Origin: Stercorarius parasiticus
Lineage: Eukaryota; Chordata; Aves; Charadriiformes; Stercorariidae
Reading direction: 5' to 3'
Assembly (NCBI GenBank): GCA_013396915.1
Contig: VWZL01000877.1
Location: 815,296 to 879,295, forward strand
Length of the DNA: 64,000 nucleotides
The notes below the pieces were generated by a model. It saw only the letters and a list, made by a program, of their open reading frames with translations. It was not told where the DNA came from and did no database searches. A program made the translations under genes and the position numbers. Positions within the stretch are counted from its first letter, which is position 1. Each line of letters starts with the position of its first letter. Positions 13,149-26,401 of this stretch are shown one piece after another.

Positions 13149-14595
13149 ATAGAATCATAGAATCTTCTAGGTTGGAAGGGACCTTCAAGATCATAGAGTA
13201 CATCAATTAACTAAACACTGTCAATACCACCACTAAACCATGTCCCTAAGCACTATGTCTAGCCGTCTTTTAAATACCTCCAGGGATGATGACTCAACCA
13301 CTTCCTTGGGCAGCTTGTTCCAATGCTTGACAACCCTTTTGGTGAAGAAATTTTTCCTAATATCCAACCTAAACCTCCCCTGGTGCAACCTGAGGCCATT
13401 TCTTCTTGTCCTAGCACTTGTTACTTGGAAGAAGAAACTGACCCCCAACTTGCTCCAACCTCCTTTCAGGCAGTTGTAGAGAGGGATAAGCCTCCCCTCA
13501 GCCTCCTTTTCTCCAGGGAGTAAGGTTAAACAATCCCAGTTCCCTCAGCCGCTCCTCATAAGACTTTGTTCTCCAGACCCCTCATCAGCTTTGTTGCCCG
13601 TCTCTGGACATGCTCCAGTACCTCTATGTCTTTCTTGCAGAGAGGGGCCCAAACCTGAACACAGTATTTGTGGTGCCGCCTCGCCAGTACTGAGTACAGC
13701 AGGACTTCCCTAGTCCTGCTGGCCACACTATCTCAGATACACATCAGGATGCTGTTGGCCTTCTTGGCCACCTGTGCACACTGTTGGCTCATATTCAGCT
13801 GGCTGTCGAACATCACCTCCGGGTCCTTTTCTGCCGGGCAGCTTCCCCAGGCCTGTAGCGCTGCATGGGGTTGTTGTGACCCAAGTGCAGGACCCAGCCT
13901 TGTTGAACCTCATACCATTGGCCTTGGCCTATCGATCCAGTCTGTCCAGATCCCTCTGTAGAGTCATCTTACCCTCAAGCAGATCAACACTCCTGCCCAA
14001 CTTGTTGTTGTCTGCAAACTTATTGAGGGTGCACTCGATCCCCTCGTCCAGATCATTGATAAAGATATTAAACAGAACAGGTCCCAGTACTGAGCCCTGG
14101 GGAACACAATTTTTGACCGGCTGCCAACTGGATTTAACTCCATTCACCACAACTCTTTGGACCCAGCCCTCCAGTCGGTTTTTTACCCAGCAAACAGTAC
14201 GGCCATCCAAGCCACAAGCAGTCAGTTTCTCCAGCAGAATTCTGTGGGAAACTGTCAAAGACTTCACTAAAGTCCAGGTAAACAACATCCACAGCCTTTT
14301 CCTCATCCACCAAGTGGGTCACTTTGTCATAGAAGGAGATCAGGTTAGTCAAGCAGGACCTGCCTTTCATGAACCCATGCTGACTGGGCCTGATCACCTT
14401 GTTGTCCTGCATGTGCTGTGTAATGGCTTTCAGGATGATCTGTTCCATAACCTTCCCAGGCACTGAGGTCAGATTGACAGGCCTGTAGTTCCCCGGATCC
14501 TCTTTCTGGCCGTTCTTGTGGATAGGCATTACATGTGCTAACCTCCAGTCAACTCTAACCTCCCTGATTAGCCAGGAGTGCTGATAAATGATGGA
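13149..14595 (-). mobile_element. CR1 LINE, 5'-truncated, minus strand, RT damaged
   Basis: A relatively well preserved avian CR1 retrotransposon running from about 14595 down to the 3' end at 13149, which shows the typical terminal repeat (agaatcatagaatc on the plus strand). It is truncated at the 5' side inside ORF2, as most CR1 copies are. Visible reverse transcriptase words in order: [74 protein letters not shown], and the C-terminal [17 protein letters not shown] with [19 protein letters not shown]. The frame breaks after VYLDFSE, closes with a stop after DRLDR and shifts again near 13900. The second Asp of the catalytic FADD box is Asn (codon 14009-14007). The element cannot encode an active enzyme. 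Confidence 0.95.
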
Positions 14596-17500
14596 AAAAC
14601 ATGCGTGGACAGAGGAGTATGAAGGTTTGCTCACCCCTGTTAGGTCAGCCTGTGTCCATCTGAACTCTGTTAACAGGGCACCAGGCATGAAGAGGAGACA
14701 TGGGCCTCCTTCAGCAACACTCAAATGCAGAGTTTGTCCTCCTTTTGTACACTTCTCTTTGTTAGCATCAACCCAAAACACAATTACATGTAATCCCTTC
14801 ACCTGTCATAAGGGCAGCAGGGAAAAATGAGCTGGCATGCACTCTCAGGACTTGCATGACAGAGAAGCAGGGAACACTCAGCGTGAAGTGCTCTCCACCA
14901 AGAACAACTTGTCCCACTGCATGGGTCCAAGCAGCCTAACCCATGTTTCATGACACTATCTTGAGGATATCACTCCTTGGGATGTAATTTTTGGGCAAAA
15001 AGTAGAAAAAATATGAGAAAATTGATGCCCTAGTATCAGGATTAAGTGTCTTTTCCAAGTAATCAAACTCAAAAAGGGTGCAGAGAGCATGGAAGCTATT
15101 GTAACAAACTGTCTTGATGCTAATGCAAATGGTCCTGGTTTCTTCCAAATAGATTCTAGCACTTGACCTTTAATGTATAGCTTTCCAAAAAAATGTACTT
15201 ATTAAATCACAATCAAAATTCCTTTAGATTTATTTTGAATAACACAAGTAAATTGCATTAGCATAAATGCATCTCCATCTTAAGAGGCAGACTCCTTGAT
15301 AGGTAGCTTTCAATGCACACAGACTGCAAAAACACGAGGATTTAAACACTGGCTTTAAAGGCCAGCTTACAAACTTGCCTAGACTGCAGCTTGGTTGGTA
15401 ACTCTTCTAAAAGTAGTAAAATGAATGTATTTTTTCCACTGAAGGTGTACACTTTTTCAGCTTCTGGAGACTAAAAATTTAGTTCATCCATTATGAAGAT
15501 CTCTGGAAAAATAATCCATTTTGGTTTATTTGGAAAAGGTAGTAACAGGATATCTTTTCAAGAAACAAGTATCTGTAAATTCAAAGTTCTCTATGCAGGC
15601 ATGATACGTACCACAGTCGTGCATAAATTCTCACCTGCAGTCTATATAGACTTTGCTCATAATCTAAAATAGATCCCATAATTTTCATGTAACCACAAAA
15701 GGTTTGCTTTTTCCCTGAAAGGACGATGGCTTTAGACATTGTGCTAAGTGATTTTACCTGCATATCAACAGCCCCATTCATAGACAATCCACTTCCTTTT
15801 GCAAATATCAATTTGGACTCCTCAGGCCATGGGCCTCGCCGGGTCAGTCCAGAACAGACAAGCTCAGGCAATCCCATATCCCTGGATGAGAAACGCCAGG
15901 CATGACTCCAGATCCAAATCTGCTAAACCTTCTTTTTGCCCATTTCTATCTTCCCAGTTTTCAGTCTCTGTATCACAAACAGGCTCATGGTGACCCAGTT
16001 TTCCCTGTGTTATTCTTCTTCTTCCTTATGTAAGTAAGCCTGAAAGCATAATTTAATTTGCAAAAAAAAAAGAACAAATATTCAAACTCATAAAAAAGAC
16101 AGGATGCTGGACAGAAATGCTCTGGGATGAAGCTGTAATATGAAAATGAGCACAGCCATGGCTGGCTTTTCGTCTTTGCATCATCGTAAGAAGACAGACC
16201 CCTCTCTGAGTGTCCTAGCTATGGAGTTTGCATACACGTGCCTTACCTTCCTTCTTCCTCTTTAAGGTAGCAGAAAATTTTTTCTAATTTACTTCTCATC
16301 TGCTGGACTTCATTGATTCAATGACTTCATTTATTTTAAAAAAATATATATTATTATCAAGAATGTTCCTAATTATCAGTTACCTTAAGAGCTAAGAAAC
16401 ACTTTTCCGATCCTGGGAAAACATTTGGGTTTTTTCAAAAACTTTTCTGCTTCAAATCAGAAAGAAGAGTCTAAGATTACAATGATTTTACAACAAAAAA
16501 CCCACTTCTGAATAGCTGAAACTTCCAAATAATTTCAAAACATTTTTTCCTTTTTCTTAGGCTGCGGACTCTGACAAATTCAGAATAACTAAGAAAAGAT
16601 CCTTTTATTCAGAAGATGTCAAAACAATAATGTCACGACAGTTCTCCAAAGAAATGAATTTAAACAAAATATTAATCTGAAACTTTCTTTCCCATACACT
16701 GTTTCACAGTTGCACCGGATCAGCATTTCTTTCTGAAGGAGAATATTCTGCCAGAAAGATCCCTGACTTGCTCTAGGGCTCTGTGCTTACTTGTATTTTA
16801 GCAACAGGAGAATCAAGGCCTGAAAAGATGTTTTTCTACAGTAAGTACTGTAACCCTCCTCCTTTGGGGTCCTGCTGCCTGTGATCCCGGGCCCAAGGCC
16901 GGTACGGCACAGCTGTGCTACCTTGGCTCAGACTTCTGAGAAAACCGCTAAGTTGTGAAGCAGGGATGTGAGAAAGCACACAGGCTAGAGCCCCGCAAGA
17001 TAAAAATGGCAGAACTGCCGACAGAAGTACGGCTATTCAGCTGGGGATGGATGCCATTACGGGATTCAAGAGGAAAAACACGGACATGAAAAGGTATAAA
17101 GTACTTAACGGTGGTGCAAGAAAAATGCAGCATCTTTCCTGAACCGATGACTATTTAAAAAGAAAATGCACAAAACAGATAACTAAACTGACTGCAGTGA
17201 AAGCTCAATTATAATCTAAAGTATTAGTTCATCTGTATAATTTTAACTCATTTCCCGTTGCTAAAGCAGATATTCACTATATATAAATGTATAAAACAGT
17301 ATTTAGTATTACCCTCAAATAATCTTTTGGTATCACACTTAATTTTTTAGTTTCATGCTCCTGTGTATCAAGGGTCTAATCTTACCTGATTATTCTCATT
17401 TTACTGCATTATTTATCCTATATCCTCATTTCATAGCTTGGAATGAATTATGGTAAATCTGTACATCTAGTGGCTTCCTGATAAAACACATTTTCCAATA

Positions 17501-17872
17501 TTATTTTTAAGCACTTACAATACAGTGTGGCTAGGGGCACTATATGACAGATGCTATGGTATCACCAAACATTTGAAGATTACTGCATTAATTTTATAAG
17601 GAGTGTTATACATACCCACATGGGCTTGTTAGTGATTGTATTACTGCCTAAGTGGTTAGAGGAGATGAGTTAATGCAGAAACAAGTGATCAGCGGAGGTT
17701 GGGGATACTGATACCAGAAAAAACAGGTTCTACACCATACTCGGAGTAGCCTACAACAAGGACATGCGTTATTTAATATGTATTAATTAATTCTTCCACT
17801 GTAGAAGGCAGGTGACCTGCTCTTGACTAAGCATACACGTAGCTTATTTATTTTCTCTTTTCTGAATAAACC

Positions 17873-17890
17873 TTTTTTTTTTTTTTTTTT
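17873..17890 (+). repeat. Poly(T) tract, 18 nt
   Basis: Uninterrupted T18. No recognisable retroelement body lies beside it, so it is probably a simple repeat. Confidence 0.9.
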
Positions 17891-19137
17891 GCTTTGCCTA
17901 CTGGTCACCGCATAAACTTGTCATTTCCAAAGCTGGTTTAATATAAGGGAAGATGGGGCAGGACAGGCAAATGAGTCAATTACCAACATGTGATCCAGGT
18001 GACGAGACATCTGGATTTAGCTGCGAGAGCCCAGTCTGTGGGGCTGAATGGGAAAGGCTGTTTCTGACCAGGGCTCTGCAGCATGTTGTGCAAGGAAGGG
18101 GAAGGGTGTCAGGGAATAAAACACCTTCCAGGTGACCAAAAAGATCAGGTGAAAGGCGTACACTGGAGCCATGACACTCATCAGGGCTGTGGCCCTGTGC
18201 TGGGCTTGGCTCTGCACTGACATCAAAAATTATTCCATTTGCTCTCGTAGCTTTAGTTCAAGAAATAGGATTGTTCTGTTGGATGTTCTGACCTCTCATT
18301 TAATAGCCAAGACCAAAATGAACACAGTCAGTTCCTTTTACTTAACATTGAGCTGGGAGGACTTTTTCCAAAGCACTTTCAAGAAAACAGGCAGTCCCCA
18401 TGTATGTCACACCTCCAGCTGATCTCAAATAGCCTCCCTAGCCTAGAAGAGACGAAGAACTAGCTTACGCATTAATGTATACTGCAGTTTCTTCAAAAAC
18501 TATAAATACAGGACTTCATTTTCTGAACAGCATCACAGACGACACACTGCAGTACTGGATTTGTAAGAGACAGTAGTCAGTTCCTCCTGAATTCAACAGG
18601 GTTAGACGTACAACAGGACCACATCAGTTACACACTGCCGTTGGTACGACAGCAGATGATAATTGGCTTAATAACCATGAAAAACAAAGCAAAATGTTCA
18701 TGCTAATTTATTGGATTAGACACCAAGTTGTTTGCAGTACAAAGTCATGGAACAACTGCTTCTAATGGTGCCAATGTAAATTATCACAAAACCAAATCAT
18801 TTGTTTCACAACTGAAATCGTAGAAGTGTACAGTCCTACCAGATATATGTCGAATACCAAACAGTTCTCACTCTCTGCCAGTCTTTCAAACTAATTATTT
18901 TGTTTCCTTGTGGCATTATAGTGATGCATAATCTATATGCAATTCACATCTTTTACGATTCTAATTGTATTTTCTTTCTTTTTCTAAATTCAAGCTATGC
19001 ACACAACTAAAGCTATATTTTCACATTTGATTAATTTCATAATCATTTGTGTTAAGTCTGCTTCAACTCAACCTAAAAGATGTGGAGGAAAACAGTTGTG
19101 TTTTTCTTTTAGCTCAGATTTAGATTTAAGACGACAA

Positions 19138-19202
19138 GCAGCAGCAGCAGCGTGAGACACATATAATAGGGCTTAATTACATCTCATACAGGCTTAATTA
19201 CA
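19138..19202 (+). repeat. (GCA)n run plus 12-bp direct repeat
   Basis: Four to five GCA units (19138-19151) are followed by ggcttaattaca at 19170-19181, repeated exactly at 19191-19202 with a 21-nt period. Both copies contain the homeodomain core TAATTA. Confidence 0.8.
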
Positions 19203-20063
19203 AGAAGTGGCAGAAAGAACCTGCAACATTTCATCGCTAGAGAAAAGTTATCAACCACGTTTCCCAAACTTTTAGTACAGAAGTACTATTAATTGCTCAC
19301 TGTCTGCATGCAGGATTCATATTTGCTATTCAGGCTGATACACGTATGACAACTGCCACAAGAACTGGATAGCAAAATCAGTTTGATGAATTTTGTAATA
19401 ATAAAGCTGTAATTTCCTCAAGATACTTACGGTATTGAAAGTCTGCATTTACAAGTTCAGATTTCTGCAGCAGCTGGTTTGCCCTTTTTTCTTTTAAAAT
19501 TCAGGATAAAATATTGCTATTGTTATGTCCTTTGATATCCTTGTTTAATTCTCAATGCATAGACAAGATATTCTGTATGCCAACTTAATAAAATAGTAAT
19601 TTCAGAACTAGTTGAAATACACAATTTCATCCACAGAGGTAATTTTAAACAAGGTGGTTTGTGGGCATGGAAACTGAGGAGAGAAAAAAAAAAAAAAGCC
19701 CCAGCATCCCATACGACAATTTTAAGAAAATTTTTATTGCCAACTTAAATTTTCCATTATTTCATGACACATGAATTGCAGTTGTATACATTTATTGAGG
19801 TGCAAATGATAACCTTTCATTACAACCCAGGAGGGACAGATTTAGGTAAAAAAACCCAGTACTGTGTTGATTACTGTATCATTGACAGATTCACACAGGC
19901 TTTTAGCTAGACCACTTGTAACACACCATTATGTGTTCACCTCATGTTATGCATTATGTGATTTATAAGGGAATTATTAGCTATTTCTTAATAATATTTT
20001 GAAGATACAAACAAGTTCCAGAAAAATTGAAATCATTATTTCAACACTCATTGGCAATCTGTC

Positions 20064-20090
20064 AAAAAAAAAAAAAAAGAAAAAAAAAAA
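20064..20090 (+). repeat. Poly(A) tract, 27 nt with one G
   Basis: A15, G, A11. No LINE or SINE tail or target duplication was recognised next to it. Confidence 0.9.
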
Positions 20091-21104
20091 GATGTTTTTC
20101 CAGCAGTGCTGATTTTAACAAGAAAAGCACTTTTCACTAAAAATAACCTGACAAAAGAATTCAGAGCAGGCCTAATCCATTCCTGCCTGCTTTCGTAGTA
20201 TTTAATATGGGATCATTGTGTAGACATGCTGCTATATTATTGTTGTTAATATCTTTGAGCAACAGCACTCCAAAACTGGTTATTCAGCCTAAGCTATTTC
20301 CTGGTCATTCTTCGTAACACAGCTGAACACTTTTGCTGTGCTGCAGAAAGCGTGCAGAAAATGCTAACTACGTGCTGACATTTTCGTACCACGTCTTCAA
20401 GAAAGGAGGTGCAGACACCAGGGAAAGACCACCAAATATCTGGCCCTGCCACACCCCGTAGCGTCAGAGCAGGGGGTGAGAGCTGGGGTGGGGGTAGCAC
20501 TTGCTGTACAGGGCACTGGCAGTCAGTTATTTGTGGGTTAAGACCTGTAGACAAGGACTATAAAGAGACAGAAGTTACTCACACCATCTTCCTTCACTCA
20601 CCACATTTTATTGCTTTTTCCCAGTGCAGTATGGGATGTCTCAAGCAGCAAAGCTTTAAGTAACTTTCTTTAGGAAGCTGTTCAATAACTTGCAACACAT
20701 CCCTGATGGAAAACTAAACTCCCTTTAATTTAAGGATTCCTGGAACCCAGCTGAACATTGCTGCTACTCCTCAGGTCATCCAGTTGTTTAATCCACTGTT
20801 CACTACACCTTTCTATGGCTATCAGCATTAACAGCAAGTTCAGTCCCTCCTTATGAAATAAAACCACAATAAAATAAAAAAAAGGTATTCTTCAGCTTTC
20901 TAACTTCCTTCCGTCCTAGCTTCTAAGTTCTGAGCATTTCTAATAAACACTCGATTTTGTCTTACGTCCAGAGCTAATCCCGGTAGGTGCCAATACTTTA
21001 CTTATCTGCCTCACCAGCATTTTTGACAAGGGGAGAAATCAACAGCATGCTGAAATGATGACGTTAAAGAACAAAAACTTGAGCTTAAATTCTGGCTCCT
21101 GCAG

Positions 21105-21395
21105 AGCCTCATTAGTACAATCCACCCTGTCTCAATTCATCACCATTCACCACTGCTCGTTATTTACAGTCCTTCAACTCATCTACAGTCTGTACGACCA
21201 TGTTTTTATCCAAGCCAACATGTATTAGTTGTGTATGCTTTGGTGAGATGGTATCAAAATGTTTACTAAAATGCATGTATTATATCACTTGCCTTTCATC
21301 TGCTTATTTTGTAATCTTATCAGAAAGGTAAAAAAGCAATCTGGCTAGATTTATCCTTTCTAAGCCTATTTGTCTTATTGCTTATGGTTCCATTA
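21105..21395 (-). mobile_element. Ancient CR1/L3-type LINE relic (RT domain)
   Basis: On the plus strand this stretch reads like the antisense of a CR1/L3 reverse transcriptase. Examples are caccattcaccactgctcg and tttacagtccttcaac near 21140-21180, gatggtatcaaaatgtttac at about 21246, and aaaaagcaatctggctagatttatcc at 21330-21356. It parallels the same region of the younger copy at about 14110-14380 (cattcaccacaactc, tcactaaagtccaggtaaac, ggagatcaggttagtcaagc), so it belongs to the same superfamily in the same orientation. It is full of indels with no open frame, which points to an old insertion, possibly shared across birds or amniotes. The edges are uncertain, and similarity may continue to about 21490. 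Confidence 0.7.
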
Positions 21396-22994
21396 TTAAA
21401 GCTGAGGAAAATAATCTTCTTTACTCCACCTCTCAATGCATTTATCATTTGCCTGCTTTTTGTAGTTCTAATTTCACTAGCTCTTCCACTCTTAAAAAAA
21501 AGAAGCATCTGCAGAATGGGGATAAGGTTTGTAGAAAGAAGCCTGGAAATAGAACCCAAGGTATAGCAAATTTTGTTCCAAAATCTGCCTCCTCCGACCT
21601 TAATAAACTGCGTGTGCTAAAACTCGGTTCTGCAGGAAGAAGCGCAAATCAACCAGTCAGAACACTTCAGCACTCCCTTAGCTTTAACCATATGAAAAGT
21701 CCCTCTTGACTTCAGGGTCTATTCAAGTGTCACATGCTAAGCACAAGCTTCACAGAAGGGAAAAATCAACTACAGTAAATAACAAGCCTCATTTATTAGC
21801 TCTGACCCCCTACCTCCTGCAGACGGAGGAAGCAAGAATACAAAGTATGGATGTTGGTGCCGCTGAGGAGCTCTGAGGTACACACCTGGCTCTGCACAAG
21901 CCAATTCTTCCTGTGCATTTGTCTCTTATTCTTCTCGGCCCGTGTTCAATCATATTCCTCGTTCTCTTTATTATTTGTTGGGTTCTTGAGCTTTGTTTTT
22001 GCCATTCCCTGGAAGGATATGTTCTATGACCTCCCTGTTACACTCTCCCCTTGCTACTAAGTTGACATGCACACAATCCCCCTCTGCACCTGCAAACGGC
22101 AGAAATGGTTTGAGATGTTATCCTGTACACTGCAGACCAAGTAGAGGTGCTTCAGTCACCAAAAGCCCATCAAAAGTAAAGGAATTCGGGACCTCCGTTC
22201 TAAATAGGCATGTCAACTTTGTCCGCAGAACCTTTACTCAATCAAATGGGGCTGATAGTTAAGAACTGCATTTTTTATATGTCACTTTGCAAGTCCCATT
22301 AGACATTGACACTTACTGAGCACACCTATAACAATTTTCCTTAAGTATATTTTCCTTGCGCCAAAATAAGTCTTCCCAGCAAAAAAAAACAAGCCACCTC
22401 CAAAAAAAACCCAAAACCCTGCTAAACCCCCCAAACCCAGCCCAATAGTCAAGGACAAGACCAACCCACCACTACCACACTATAGCAATATGATGCTGTT
22501 TCTCAAATGGTCAAGGAAAAAAATAAATAATATAAACCAATTTTTATAAGCTGAAAGGGTAACAACATCTGCCAATTCAGTTTCACGTGAAAAAATAGCT
22601 TCTCCTCTTGGCAGTGGAATCATGCTGTTCTCACAGCCCAGTTAGAGAATCTATGACCAAGAGCTGGATTGTCTGCAAAAAAGCAAATGATTGAAGTGTT
22701 CAGCAATGGAAATGTGTGAACACAGCTGGGGAAGGAAGAGGAGAAAGATGACTGAACAGTCGAAGTCAAAAGAGATGCGACTTTTAATATTAAGACATTA
22801 AAGATATTAAAAAATAATCATGATAGAGACTGATCTAGAAGAAAATACACTCACGGAAAGGGAAGGCAGTGCAGGAACAGTTGAAATCAAGGAATACTAA
22901 GGCAAATGCTGATGAACAAGCAGTAACAAAAGAGAACAGCAGTGTTCAGCCTGAATTGGATGCAGAAGCAATTTGAACCACTGTATTTACTTAC

Positions 22995-23034
22995 TTTCTC
23001 TCTCTCTCTCCCTCCCCCCCTGCCCCTTTTTCTT
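22995..23034 (+). repeat. CT-rich polypyrimidine tract
   Basis: A (CT)n run passes into C8 and T-rich sequence, almost pure pyrimidine for about 40 nt. Confidence 0.85.
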
Positions 23035-25334
23035 TTATTAAATAAACCACTTCTGCTTACTCCAAGGAAAAAGAAACAAACATTCAACATTTCAGACATC
23101 TGTGAAACTGAAAAATCTGCAAGGCCATCCAGGAACACTGTGGGTATGTTGAAAAGGATCCAGTGAACAAAATGGATTTGCTCAGACTTCTGTGAATGTC
23201 ATTGACCTCCAGAAGAATGAAAATATTAATGATTGCATCGTGTTACACCATCAAATAGATCCAGTGGACCCTTGGACAGATATTAAAGAGATGAGCGGCT
23301 CTAATTCTGCCTCCTGCTACTGAAGACCCACGGAGTGTAGTGCCACGCTAACCCGTAACAAGCAATTTAGGAAGTGGATCTCCTGGCTGGTGCAATACCC
23401 TCTCAACAGCATAGGGATCTCGAGGGCATTTTGCAACTCAGCAATTGCCAATTGAAACACCAGGACACCTGTTTCACTGATGGAAGTATGGAGCACTGCA
23501 GTGCCACTCAGAAAGGTACGTGCTAATATGTTTTGGCAGCTGAGGTAGAGGGCAGAGAGGGGCAAAACACACACATGCACATGCTCCGAGAATGCCAAAA
23601 ATCCCACTCATAATTCCTGTGACACTTCTCAGCCAAACAAGTTCTGTAAGAAAAAAAGACCCACAACCACGATTCACACAGAAAGGCAGAAAGGATGCAG
23701 CTTCACACATTTACCACTTTGCCTCAAAATTCAGGTAAGATTTACAGGACTTTCAAAAAGAGGTTCCTATGAGGTGTCAGTTGAATTACAAAAGACACAG
23801 AAACATTCCAGGTCACACATGACTTCTGAAAATTTAGACTAGGGTAATGCGTAATAAACATGTAATTACTCTTTCATTAGTAATTACTCAGGGGGCATAG
23901 AACTTAATTACAGTCTATTTCTTTGACTATTATTGCACTCACCTATTCAAATGCAATGGGTTGTGGAGAAGAAACATTTTCATATCTGGCTTTAGTCAAT
24001 GTGAAGCTATATATTTTTTTTAAAGCATTAGTCATTTTTAATTTCAGAACCGTTTTGCCTGTTTAGACGTACTATATTTCAGAGCTGCATTAGAGAACAA
24101 AATATTATGCGCTTGCAAAATTGTAGTGCACAGCTGTTTTGTTACTTATACTCCATCTTAAAATTGACTGGTTGGAAAATGAAGTTTGCCTGAAAACAAT
24201 CACTTCTGATCTCATTTAAGTTTACAGAGCCCCCTATGAAAGTCACTCGTCTTTGAGCTGAAAATGTGATTCACCAGCAAAACAAATGCTACCCTGAAAC
24301 TGCAGTCCAGAAAGAAAGGGGGATTTCAGTTTCATTCTTTTCTTGTTTGGTGGTTTTCAACCAAAAATCTACAAATGTATTTAAGGGCAGAAGACCCGAG
24401 CAAACACAACCGACTCAAACTAGAATGTCAGTAAAGCTGGGAAACAGCTGCATGAATATCTTGCACTGACTAGAAGCTGTAATTCTCAGAAAATAAAATT
24501 ACCCGAGATACAAGTCAAACTAGTTTTGTGAACAGTTTTTGCTGAATGCTGTTTTAAAGAAGTAAAAATGTCAAAAGTTGTTTGCATAACTAGTTAGTTA
24601 GGATAGATTCAAGCAGAGATTTAAAGAGATTTCATTCAACAAAACTAGAGAAACAAGGGCACTATTTTATCTCAGGTAAATTAGTGGCACAATTTACGGT
24701 AATTTCAAAAAGGGGAGTCTCAGACCTTGAGAGTAAGGATGGTATTTGTTTCCTAACCAGGAATTCTTCTCTCTACTAATACTAGAGAGACATGTTAGAG
24801 AAATCCCTCAAAAATGGTGGATTTGGTGTTTTTTTTTAAACAAAGAAAGTTGAAGACATGCAGTCAGCCCACATCCTTATGTACAATACGCTGAATACCG
24901 GGCAACAAAATTAATGCCTGCCATGTAACAGGGAGCTGTAGGTGACTTCCATATTCAAGAAGGCACAAGGAGTAAAACTAGGCAGCATTTAATAGTGTTT
25001 TGCCCCATCATTTACTCCTATGATGTAAATTGAGAGTTACCAGCCACAAGCCTGACGGTGACAAACCAAAGGCAAACAGATCTACTCTTCCATGAGGGTC
25101 CTGTCACACCTCCTGGTGCCTGCTCCAGCCGTGATGGCTGAGGAGCTGCAGAGCCACTAAGTGACATGTTCACAAGGGGGTAAGAGGAGACGTAGCAGGC
25201 GGTACAGGGGAGGATACCGCTGTTGGCCTCAGCCAAGTGCCAAATGGATTCAGGTGACAACTAAAAGGTGAAAGAGGGAACATCAGTTAACCAAGGAAGG
25301 AGCAGAAGATAAGGCCAATTTTTCTTCTTTTTTT

Positions 25335-25358
25335 GGGGGGGGCCGGGGGGTGGGGGGG
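25335..25358 (+). repeat. G-rich tract, possible G-quadruplex
   Basis: G8, CC, G6, T, G7: 21 guanines in 24 nt, directly after a T-rich run. The long G runs can supply the four guanine triplets needed for an intramolecular quadruplex on the plus strand. Confidence 0.8.
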
Positions 25359-26401
25359 AATGTTACAGAAGGAGTTTTCCAGCAGACAAAATTATCAGCT
25401 CTAACAGAAGCCAAATACTTGGGCCCGACATGCTGCAGGAGGGCATTTCAGCTAATGATGGGAGACCCTCTGAGGTATGAGGCAGAGATCCCCCACTACA
25501 CCCCTAAAACACCATAACACACCTACGCCAACATCTTTGCACAATAACAGGGTGGCAGCTGTTACAGAAAAAAGCAGCAACTTCCCTTTGAAAGGAGTCA
25601 GGACTTAAGCAGACCTACGTACTAATTCAGAATAACAATGATACTTTGACAGCAGGCTAACCAAATATGAAGAAAAAAGGAAATTTCCTATTAAACGCAG
25701 GAAATCTCTCTGTTTCGGCAACAAAACCTGGAATCCCACCAAGCACTGAAGAATTAAACTGTGTAAAGGAAAAATAAGTAAAGATGGAAATGATTGCTGG
25801 TGGATGTTAGCCCATGAAAATGCATCAAGACAGTTACAAGGTGCACAATCAACAGCTAATCTTTCGCAGCGTTTCCCCTACAACTTCTGTAATACACTGA
25901 AAGGTTCCCTTTGTTATTGAGCAGCAAATACAAATATATACCATCTGATGAACTGGAAAAAACATCTCTACTGATTTCACACAGAAGATAGTGCACAATC
26001 GGTATAATCAGGTAATTTGAAAATAGAAAAAAAGCAGGTTCTGAAGGTTTTGAAGTGCAGGACAGAAATCTGTGCTTCTGCATTGTAATAGGTCATTTCT
26101 TCTCTAAATGCAAATATTTATGATTTTATGCCAGTCCATGGGATTCTCTCGAGATAACTAGATCTACATTCAGCACACAAATACATTACTCCATTTTATT
26201 CCTATATAAACAGCAATTTCCCACTATTACAAAACGAGCATGCAATGAATTCCATATTCACCCTACTCCCACAGTACCTCTTCACTATACAAAATGAATA
26301 CAAAATAGGAAAGAATTAAGCTTGTGTGTCCAACTCATATTCTAACGCCTTTTGAGCGCTTGAATAGTAAGTATCTCCAATCTTTTATAAATATATAACA
26401 T

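Larger units (their letters stand above)
14596..21104. other. Unassigned non-coding sequence
   Basis: AT-rich, with only the simple repeats listed separately. The minus-strand frame that leads into the CR1 at 14595 continues upstream to 14802 by chance. That part does not resemble CR1. Confidence 0.5.
21396..26401. other. Unassigned non-coding sequence
   Basis: Holds the polypyrimidine tract, the guanine run and a cluster of three TAATTA sites (23863-23910). The first 100 nt may still belong to the LINE relic. No coding sequence recognised. Confidence 0.5.

Noticed and set aside
13240..14466. Long plus-strand frames (up to 230 codons) over the CR1
   Set aside because: They are antisense shadows of the CR1 reverse transcriptase on the minus strand, which carries the real protein similarity.
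14596..14802. Upstream extension of the CR1 frame to an ATG at 14802
   Set aside because: The residues before about 14595 do not resemble CR1 ORF2. The frame simply stays open into unrelated flanking DNA.
20064..20090. Poly(A) as the tail of a retroposed gene or SINE
   Set aside because: No gene-like, tRNA-like or 7SL-like body lies upstream and no target duplication was found.
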